This document shows positions 6,066 to 11,041 of a stretch of 11,041 nt of DNA, in pieces (position 1 is the first letter of the stretch; the number at the start of each line of letters is the position of its first letter). The stretch is from Deltaproteobacteria bacterium RIFOXYA12_FULL_61_11 (GTDB taxonomy: Bacteria; Bdellovibrionota_F; JAHFAK01; YA12-FULL-61-11). The stretch lies in assembly GCA_001799195.1 (NCBI GenBank), contig MGSU01000116.1, positions 1 through 11,041 on the forward strand, in the 5' to 3' direction. The notes under the pieces were generated by a model. The model saw nothing but the letters and a program-made list of their open reading frames with translations. It was not told the DNA's origin and made no database searches. Both the position numbers and the translations under genes were made by a program.

Positions 6066-6785
6066 GTGTGGTTCGACCTCTCCCTGGCAGGCGTGGTGCT
6101 TCTCCTGGCGCTGCTCGGTTATTTCCAAGGGGCCTTCCGCCAGATCTTCTCCATGGCCGGATTGATCCTGGCAGTGCTCTTCGGAGGTCGCTTGGCCGCA
6201 CTCGCCCTTGGTCTCCTCGAGCTCGAGCCGGTCTCCCCCATGATGAGAACGATAGCGGGTTTCATCGCCGGGACCTTTCTCTATATCAGTTGCCGATTCA
6301 TTATCTATGCCTTGGATCGCACCCTCTTGCGGGACAATGAACTCGTCCGGCGAGGTAATCGCCAGTTCGGAGCCTTCATCGGCGGCCTCAAGGGTCTGGT
6401 AGTGGCCGGAGTACTCGGCTTCCTGCTGGCCATGGCCGTGCGGGAAGGGGTGCCCTGGGTCAGGGCGAGGGAGGTCTTCTACAAGGAATCGCTGGGTCTG
6501 CGGGTTGTCCGGGATTCGGGGCTATTGGTCGAGTTCAATCACCGTGGAGTGCTGCGGAAGTTGCAGCGACTGATTGAACAACGGTCCTCGCAGGGCGTGA
6601 AGCCCGAGGTTACCGAGTTACGTAAGGTGCTCAGTCCCGAAACCATGACCAGGTTGCTCAGTCCGGAGGTCTTGAGCGGAAGCGCCGAGCTCCCGCTCGA
6701 CGAACAGGCCCTGATCGAGGATCTCTATCGGGACCCGGCGATACGAGAACTTATTCTCCAGCAAGCATCAGGAGGGAAACCATGA
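6066..6785 (+). CDS. CvpA-family inner-membrane protein
   Basis: A 239-residue protein with four N-terminal hydrophobic segments in the CvpA pattern (about 4-24, 27-50, 59-80 and 105-125). It has the family's cytoplasmic-side block RRGNRQFGAFIGGLKGLV (about 95-112) and a soluble C-terminal tail of roughly 110 residues. CvpA proteins are needed for colicin V production in E. coli and for envelope homeostasis more broadly; the biochemical role is unknown. The start GTG at 6066 is preceded by GGGGG at 6056-6060. It lies 9 bases after the second TAG of the HEAT/TPR gene and in the same frame. Its TGA overlaps the ATG of the next gene, which indicates translational coupling. Confidence 0.8.
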   Translation: MWFDLSLAGVVLLLALLGYFQGAFRQIFSMAGLILAVLFGGRLAALALGLLELEPVSPMMRTIAGFIAGTFLYISCRFIIYALDRTLLRDNELVRRGNRQFGAFIGGLKGLVVAGVLGFLLAMAVREGVPWVRAREVFYKESLGLRVVRDSGLLVEFNHRGVLRKLQRLIEQRSSQGVKPEVTELRKVLSPETMTRLLSPEVLSGSAELPLDEQALIEDLYRDPAIRELILQQASGGKP

Positions 6786-7087
6786 TCGTCGACGAGGGCT
6801 TCTACTGTTACAAATGCAAGAAAGAAGTGTTGATGGAGGTGCGCATTACCCGTTTCGACACCTGTGATTTCTGCGGGGTCGATCTTCGGGTGTGTTTCAA
6901 CTGTCGCTTCCACGACCTGTCCTATCCCAACGAGTGTCGGGAAATCGGCACGGCGTATGTTCGCGAGAGGGATCGAGGCAACTTCTGCGCTTCGTTCGAG
7001 TTCGCCAAGGGCAAGGACCGGCTGTCCGGGGCCGAGGTGGCCAAGGACGAGGTAAAGAGCAAATTAGATGCCTTGTTCAAGAAATGA
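6782..7087 (+). CDS. Small eight-cysteine putative zinc-binding protein
   Basis: A 101-residue cytoplasmic protein with Cys pairs at C9/C12, C28/C31 and C38/C41, plus single C52 and C69. The order CYKC ... DTCDFCGVDL ... VCFNCRFHD ... NECRE ... NFCASF resembles a conserved uncharacterised bacterial family, usually of form DxCPxCGxDLxxCxNCxFYD ... NFCDYF. The CxxC pairs suggest one or two structural zinc sites. The C-terminal 25 residues are charged and helical. The ATG overlaps the cvpA stop (ATGA at 6782-6785), with AGGAGGG at 6770-6776, so it is co-translated with the CvpA-like gene. No function is known to me. Confidence 0.8.
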   Translation: MIVDEGFYCYKCKKEVLMEVRITRFDTCDFCGVDLRVCFNCRFHDLSYPNECREIGTAYVRERDRGNFCASFEFAKGKDRLSGAEVAKDEVKSKLDALFKK

Positions 7088-7109
7088 AGAGAGCGTCCTC
7101 CCACCGGGG

Positions 7110-7242
7110 CAGGAGTGACAGCAGGGATGCTGACCTCCAAGTGACGCGGTGTGCACAGGGATGTGCGCCTCCAGGCGGGCCGCAGGAAGCAGGACCGTCG
7201 GGCAGGATGCAGCGGCATCGGGGTGACATGAGGTGTCATGTC
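7110..7242 (+). promoter_or_regulatory. Possible CsrA/RsmA-binding leader or small RNA (GGA-motif array)
   Basis: The spacer 7088-7326 has no coding pattern, but six CAGG(G)A motifs fall within about 100 bases, with GGA at 7112, 7125, 7159, 7185, 7192 and 7205. The site at 7155-7164 reads ACAGGGATGT and matches the published CsrA consensus core ACARGGAUGU at every position. At least two motifs sit in the loop of a small hairpin. A further stem GACATG/CATGTC (7225-7230, 7237-7242) closes the region. It could be the 5' leader of the S1 gene or a CsrB/RsmZ-like RNA. No clear promoter or strong terminator is seen, so the boundaries are guesses. Confidence 0.4.
7119..7166 (+). repeat. Two tandem hairpins with GGGA loops, 34-base period
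   Basis: Hairpin 1 is CAGCA-GGGA-TGCTG (7119-7132). Hairpin 2 is GCACA-GGGA-TGTGC (7153-7166). The shared loop context AGGGATG recurs 34 bases apart, and a CCTCCA (7134-7139 and 7168-7173) follows each at the same distance. The stems differ in sequence but both pair fully, as expected if the RNA fold is conserved. Confidence 0.5.
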
Positions 7243-7245
7243 GGG

Positions 7246-7259
7246 GCGTTAGACGCTTT
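7246..7259 (+). terminator. Weak terminator-like hairpin
   Basis: GCGT-TAG-ACGC (7246-7256) is followed by only three T. The stem is four base pairs, too weak for a confident intrinsic terminator, but it lies where an RNA from the GGA array could end. The adjacent TTGTC-TT-GACAA (7263-7274) is another small palindrome. Confidence 0.2.
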
Positions 7260-7326
7260 GAATTGTCTTGACAACCTAGGGAGGGTGTGGTGAGAACGGT
7301 TGGTCCGAAACGGGGAGCGTTAAGGC

Positions 7327-8673
7327 ATGGAAGCGAACGAATTGAAGGTCGCACCGGACGGGTCCATGGTGCAGGACAGGGAAGTCAATGCTGGGGATAT
7401 CGCTGTTCCCGCTCCGGAGCCGATTTCGGAGCAGGCAGGTGTGACCGAGGAGAGAGCTGTTGAGGCTGCTCCAGAACCTCGCGAGGGCACGAGCAAGGTC
7501 AGAGCGCAGCGCAGCAGTGATATCACCCACCTCAAAGAAGCTCAGGAACAGGGAAAGCTGGTCGAGGGGTATGTCGAGACGAGGAACAAGGGTGGGTACG
7601 AAGTACGGGTCGGCAACCTCAAGGCTTTCTGCCCCTTCAGCCTTATGGATGACCACTACTACGATGACAAGGACAAATTCCTCGCCCAGAACCTCTCGTT
7701 CCGCGTAGCCGAGGTCAACGAGAAGAAGCAACGCGTACTCCTGTCGCGACGCGATGCCATGCGTGAAGGGAAGCAAGGCCGGTTGCGCGATCTGGAAATA
7801 TTGTTCCAGGAAGGGCATCCCCTGCTCGGTAAGGTGACGAAGCTCGAGGATTTCGGCGCCTTCATCGATCTCGGTGGTGGGGTCGAAGGCTTACTGCACG
7901 TGTCCGAGATCAGCCACTCCCGGGTCGAGAAACCGAGCGAAGTGCTGCGGCCGGGGGATGAGTTCGAGGTCAAGATCATCAACATCAAGACCGACGAGAA
8001 GGGGACGAGGATCTCGCTCTCGCGCAAGGTGCTCGAACAGGATCTCTGGGCAGGGCGCCTCCCCTTCGAAGAAGGGCAAGTCGTCACCGGCAAAGTGGTC
8101 AAGGACGAGAAGTACGGCGCCTTCGTCGAACTCCTGCCCGGGCTCGACGGACTGATCCACATCAGCGAACTCAGCGACAAGAGGGTCAACCGCGTCGAGG
8201 ACGTGGTCACCGTCGGGCAAGAGGTCGAGGCCAAGATCATCAAGATAGACCACGACCGGAAGCGCATCAGTCTCTCGATCCGAGAGATGCTCCAGGACAA
8301 GAACCTCGGGGCGGAACACGGCTCGTTCGCTCCGAAGGCCATCAAGATTGGTGAGCGCTATCTCGCCATCGTGGACAACGTCAAACAGAACGGCGTGTTC
8401 GTGAAGCTGCCCGAGGTAGGTCGCGATGCCTATGGGTTCGTACCCTACGAGGAGCTCAATATCGAACGGGGCAAAGACCTGCACAAAGAATGTCCCAAGG
8501 GGACGACTCTCAACGTCGAGCTGGTTTCTCGCGACGAGCGAGGACGGAATCGTCTCTCGGTCAAGAGTATGCACGAGCGCGAAGCCCAGAACGAGTACCA
8601 ACAGTATTTGCAGAAACTCAATCAGGGCGGAGGCACGGTGACCCTGGGGGACTTGTTCCCGAAGAAATCCTGA
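7327..8673 (+). CDS. Four-S1-domain RNA-binding protein (ribosomal protein S1-like)
   Basis: A 448-residue protein. Residues 1-70 are a Glu/Ala/Pro-rich, probably disordered extension. Four S1 (OB-fold) domains follow at about 77-142, 163-232, 251-320 and 343-416. Domains 2 and 3 are canonical: G-x-VT-x-GAF(I/V)-x-L ... GL(L/I)H(V/I)SE(I/L)S. Domain 1 (GYVETRNKGGYEVRVGNLKA) resembles the ribosome-side first domain of S1 proteins; domain 4 is the most diverged. Ribosomal S1 helps mRNA bind the 30S subunit; shorter four-domain members such as this may be ribosomal S1 itself or a general RNA-binding regulator. A TAA lies two codons upstream in frame, so the ATG at 7327 is secure. GGGGAG (7312-7317) is the likely Shine-Dalgarno site. 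It follows the GGA-motif leader. Confidence 0.88.
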   Translation: MEANELKVAPDGSMVQDREVNAGDIAVPAPEPISEQAGVTEERAVEAAPEPREGTSKVRAQRSSDITHLKEAQEQGKLVEGYVETRNKGGYEVRVGNLKAFCPFSLMDDHYYDDKDKFLAQNLSFRVAEVNEKKQRVLLSRRDAMREGKQGRLRDLEILFQEGHPLLGKVTKLEDFGAFIDLGGGVEGLLHVSEISHSRVEKPSEVLRPGDEFEVKIINIKTDEKGTRISLSRKVLEQDLWAGRLPFEEGQVVTGKVVKDEKYGAFVELLPGLDGLIHISELSDKRVNRVEDVVTVGQEVEAKIIKIDHDRKRISLSIREMLQDKNLGAEHGSFAPKAIKIGERYLAIVDNVKQNGVFVKLPEVGRDAYGFVPYEELNIERGKDLHKECPKGTTLNVELVSRDERGRNRLSVKSMHEREAQNEYQQYLQKLNQGGGTVTLGDLFPKKS

Positions 8674-8714
8674 GACCCGTGGTTCTCTCCCTCCTCCTGA
8701 CCCTCATCTAGCTA

Positions 8715-8727
8715 TCGAGGTCCTCGA
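8715..8727 (+). promoter_or_regulatory. Inverted repeat around the Shine-Dalgarno site of the Memo gene
   Basis: TCGAGG-T-CCTCGA lies directly before the ATG at 8728 and contains the only visible Shine-Dalgarno sequence (GAGG, 8717-8720). As RNA, a short stem with a five-base loop could hide the site; as DNA, it could be an operator. It may also be chance in a GC-rich genome where TCGAGG is common. Confidence 0.3.
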
Positions 8728-10215
8728 ATGCGCTGGATCATAGTTATCGTTCTGGTCTGCGGTGGGGCCCAGCTTGCAGCTGAGGATCTCTTCCGTTCCC
8801 CCTTTGCCGGAACCTGGTATTCCAAGGATGGGGAACAACTCCGGACAACGTTGACCGCGCTGCTCAAAGCCGCACCGCGAGCTGAACTTTTGTCGGCACC
8901 GAACGTAGTGCTCGTGCCGCACTCGGCCTATCCGTTCGCCGGGGGAGTTGCCGCGGCCGGTTTCCGCCTCCTCGAGGGACGCTCCTACGATCGCATTGTC
9001 ATCCTGGCTCCGAACCACGAGGGGCGAGGCCGGCGCATCGCAATGCTCGATGCCGACGGATACGAGACTCCTCTGGGAGTCCAACCCCTAGATCGAAAAG
9101 CCATCTCGACCCTTGCCGGGGATCCCCTCTTCGTGCGGGACAGGATTCCCTTCACCACCGATCATGGCGTTGATCTCCAGGTGCCCTGGTTGCGGTTGCT
9201 CGCGCCCTCGGCCAAGCTGGTGCCCCTCTTGTGCGAAGGTCTCCGGTTGTCGGATCTCGTAAAGGTCGGGAACGGGTTGCGAAAAGTGTTGGGCAATTCG
9301 ACGCTCCTGGTGGTTTCCTCGGATCTGACCCATTATGGCGAACGCTTCGGGTATCAACCGTTTCCCGGAGAAACGGCACGTCAACTCGTCACCAAGATCT
9401 CGGAACTCGATAAAGAAGTGTTGCGCCTTGTCGTCGCGCGGGATCTGCCCGGCTTGATCCAACACGTCTCGGCAAGTCGCCTGACCGTCTGTGGGGTCTT
9501 CCCGCTCGCCGTCGCGCTCGAGCTCGTCGCTGCTGAAGGACTCTCCGGAGCAGTGCTCGCCTACGACACTTCCTCGACCACGACCGGAGATTATTCGACG
9601 GTGGTCGGGTACGGTGCTGCGGCCCTGACGGCCCCCTGGAGCAAAGCCGTGGTCGAGACCGAGAACGCCGAAGCCGGAGAGGAATTACTACGGTTGGCAA
9701 AGGATGCCTTGCGCACCGGGTTGCGAGGGAGCGGTGAATTGCGGCTTTCGCGGTATCGACTCGGCACGCGCGCCAAGAGTTTCGGTGGGGTGTTCGTCAT
9801 CGTCTTCGAGGGCGAGCGGGTGGTGGATTCTCGCGGCACGGTGGCCGAGATAACGCCTGTGTACCAGACGGTATTGGATGCGATCAACGAATTGGTAAGA
9901 TTGCCCGGGATCAAAGAACTGGCAGCGGACGAGAAGCGTTATGCAAAAACCCGGGTCGGGGTCGTATTGGTCGGAGAGGTCTTCCGGTTGGTGACCGAGG
10001 TCGAGCTCGATCCCCGCGTCGAAGGCATCTATCTCTCCTCTCGGGACGGAATCCAGGTCCTACTCCCCTTCGAAGCCGTCCAGCGGCAACTCGATGCTCC
10101 CCGTTTCCTCGATGCCTTGTGCGGAAAAGCCGGGCTCCTCGAGAAATGTTGGCGGGATACCGGTCGGCAGGTCTTCCGCTTCCGCACCCAACAGTATCTC
10201 GAACCTCTCCGCTGA
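8728..10215 (+). CDS. Exported Memo-AMMECR1 fusion (AmmeMemoRadiSam proteins B and A)
   Basis: A 495-residue protein. Residues 1-18 look like a Sec signal peptide (MRWIIVIVLVCGGAQLAA, then EDLF). The Memo domain (about 22-300) shows the family's site residues: VPH at 63-65, NH at 96-97, SSDLTHYG at 197-204 and Cys255 in TVCGVFP; these correspond to the His/His/Cys metal-site positions of human MEMO1. An AMMECR1 domain follows (about 316-493), ending with SSRDGIQVLLP, FLDALCGKAGL and a CW ... VFRF block. The family's most conserved AMMECR1 motif, LRGCIGT, is replaced by VVDSRGT (365-371). Fused A-B proteins are known, and they usually work with a radical SAM partner, which is not in this window. 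The substrate is unknown. ATG at 8728, GAGG at 8717-8720. Confidence 0.85.
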   Translation: MRWIIVIVLVCGGAQLAAEDLFRSPFAGTWYSKDGEQLRTTLTALLKAAPRAELLSAPNVVLVPHSAYPFAGGVAAAGFRLLEGRSYDRIVILAPNHEGRGRRIAMLDADGYETPLGVQPLDRKAISTLAGDPLFVRDRIPFTTDHGVDLQVPWLRLLAPSAKLVPLLCEGLRLSDLVKVGNGLRKVLGNSTLLVVSSDLTHYGERFGYQPFPGETARQLVTKISELDKEVLRLVVARDLPGLIQHVSASRLTVCGVFPLAVALELVAAEGLSGAVLAYDTSSTTTGDYSTVVGYGAAALTAPWSKAVVETENAEAGEELLRLAKDALRTGLRGSGELRLSRYRLGTRAKSFGGVFVIVFEGERVVDSRGTVAEITPVYQTVLDAINELVRLPGIKELAADEKRYAKTRVGVVLVGEVFRLVTEVELDPRVEGIYLSSRDGIQVLLPFEAVQRQLDAPRFLDALCGKAGLLEKCWRDTGRQVFRFRTQQYLEPLR

Positions 10216-10224
10216 GACGTACAT

Positions 10225-11041
10225 TCAGAGCTTCAGGTTGCCGCGACCATCGGTCGTGAAGGCAAGGAACCCGGGAGGGACTGCCGGTACCTCGGCCGCG
10301 TGCTTCCGGTGCCGCTGTACCATGGTCTCGGGCAAGAATACCTGCCGCAACCGTTGACGTTTGGGAGCGTCGCCTGCCGAAAGGGTCAGGGAACGAAGTC
10401 CACCTTCCTCGACAATGGCCTCGAGCCGGTGTCCCCCGGGCAGGGTCCGGTGGTAGTCGAGACGCGGTAGAGCTCCCCGACCGAGTGGGGTGATCAACGT
10501 GTCGCCGATACGACGGCAGAACAGGTGTTCGAAGGCCAAGAGCACCAGACTCGACGCACAGAGGTCCCATCGGGGAGAGAGAAGACGGCCCCCGAGGGCT
10601 GAAGTTTCCGAACCCAACGTGCGTTCGTGGTCGGGGGCGAAGGAGTGGAGGAGGTGGCCAAGGATGTCGGCACTCCCGGTCCAGGCGAGCACCAAGGAGG
10701 TCCAGGCATACGCTTGGGAGGTGGAGAGCAGGGAGGCGAGAATGGTCGTAGTTGAGGGGAGGACCTCTGCCATGAGGGAGAGAAGGGTCGGCGGCACCGC
10801 GGGTTGAGCGGGAACCGGTCCGAAGGGTGGAGCCGCGAGTAACAAGATGCGCGCGTCGGAGTCCCGCAGGTTGGACCACCAGGCTTCAATACCGTGGGGT
10901 GGGGGGCCGAGCCGTTGTTCGAGGTCTGCGAGTTCTCGACGACCGAGGTGTTTTGCCCTGAGACTGAGGAGGTAGGTCCGGGCTTCGAGTTGCCCCAGGC
11001 AGCGGGCAAGAACGCTCGGATCACGATGTGAGGCGAGGCCG
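10225..11041 (-). CDS. Unrecognised protein, 5' end beyond the right edge
   Basis: The minus-strand frame is open from the TGA at 10225-10227 to the window edge, about 271 codons. The N-terminal visible part is rich in Leu/Arg/Glu (for example SLRAKHLGRRELADLEQRLG) and helical. There is then an ILLLAAPPFGP strand-like segment and a Leu/Ser/Ala/Trp-rich helical stretch containing SQAYAWTSLVLAWTG. The last 90 residues are probably beta-rich (LITPLGRGALPRLDYHRTLPG; LEAIVEEGGLRSLTLSAG). I do not recognise the family, and no catalytic motif stands out. The gene faces the Memo-AMMECR1 gene tail to tail with a 9-base gap. An internal TTG at 10845 need not be a start. Codon usage in this frame looks coding (frequent CTC, GAC, CGG), but confidence in the reading frame is moderate. 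Confidence 0.55.
   Translation of the reverse strand, partial: GLASHRDPSVLARCLGQLEARTYLLSLRAKHLGRRELADLEQRLGPPPHGIEAWWSNLRDSDARILLLAAPPFGPVPAQPAVPPTLLSLMAEVLPSTTTILASLLSTSQAYAWTSLVLAWTGSADILGHLLHSFAPDHERTLGSETSALGGRLLSPRWDLCASSLVLLAFEHLFCRRIGDTLITPLGRGALPRLDYHRTLPGGHRLEAIVEEGGLRSLTLSAGDAPKRQRLRQVFLPETMVQRHRKHAAEVPAVPPGFLAFTTDGRGNLKL

Noticed and set aside
7268-7296. TTGACA (7268-7273) as a -35 box for the S1 gene
   Set aside because: At 16-18 bases downstream there is no acceptable -10 box (TGAGAA at 7291 matches poorly), and TTGACA is half of a small palindrome. I do not call a promoter.
7088-7326. tRNA or known riboswitch in the spacer
   Set aside because: I find no cloverleaf or T-loop sequence and no recognisable riboswitch core; only the GGA hairpins stand out.
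9911-10879. Alternative minus-strand frame (322 codons) across the Memo 3' end and the right-edge gene
   Set aside because: Arg/Pro/Ser-rich low-complexity product that overlaps 300 bases of a secure gene on the other strand; the frame ending at 10225 fits the gene layout better.

Overview
This is an 11 kb chromosomal window with high GC content, densely packed with genes. It looks like a Gram-negative-type bacterium: there are Sec signal peptides, a ResB-type cytochrome c maturation membrane protein, a CvpA-type inner-membrane protein and clear Shine-Dalgarno sites. The mix of an ADP/ATP-carrier-like transporter, a four-domain S1 protein, a small Cys-rich protein and HEAT/TPR proteins would suit a spirochaete or another deep-branching phylum. 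The sequence alone does not settle the phylum, so I leave it open.

Layout, left to right. (1) 1-1160 (+): the 3' part of an unrecognised protein with one membrane anchor, a charged helical stretch, a Pro/Thr-rich linker and a duplicated Trp/Tyr/Asn-rich C-terminal module; its start lies off the left edge. (2) 1297-3974 (+): a tight trio of a short ResB-like protein, the ribosome-assembly GTPase EngB/YsxC and an NTT/Tlc-like transporter. (3) 3971-4816 (-): a short-chain polyprenyl diphosphate synthase that meets the transporter tail to tail, both stop codons sharing one TTAA. (4) 4953-7087 (+): behind a good sigma70-like promoter, an exported HEAT/TPR protein interrupted by an in-frame TAG, then a CvpA-like membrane protein, then an eight-Cys putative metal-binding protein overlapping CvpA by ATGA. 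(5) 7088-7326: a 239-base non-coding stretch rich in CAGGA/CAGGGATG motifs, two of them on small hairpins with GGGA loops; it resembles a CsrA/RsmA-binding leader or small RNA. (6) 7327-8673 (+): a four-S1-domain RNA-binding protein. (7) 8728-10215 (+): a Memo-AMMECR1 fusion with a signal peptide and a degenerate AMMECR1 core. (8) 10225-11041 (-): the 3' part of an unrecognised gene open to the right edge.

Most of the window is ordinary housekeeping: ribosome assembly, isoprenoid synthesis, envelope and transport, RNA binding. The observations most worth a second look are: the in-frame amber codon inside a TPR repeat, with the repeat phase and reading frame kept on both sides; a second TAG that lies in frame with the following CvpA gene; the GGA-hairpin array ahead of the S1 gene; an apparent ATT start codon for the polyprenyl synthase; and the exported Memo-AMMECR1 fusion that has lost the LRGCIG motif. 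I see no transposase, integrase, CRISPR array, tRNA or rRNA.
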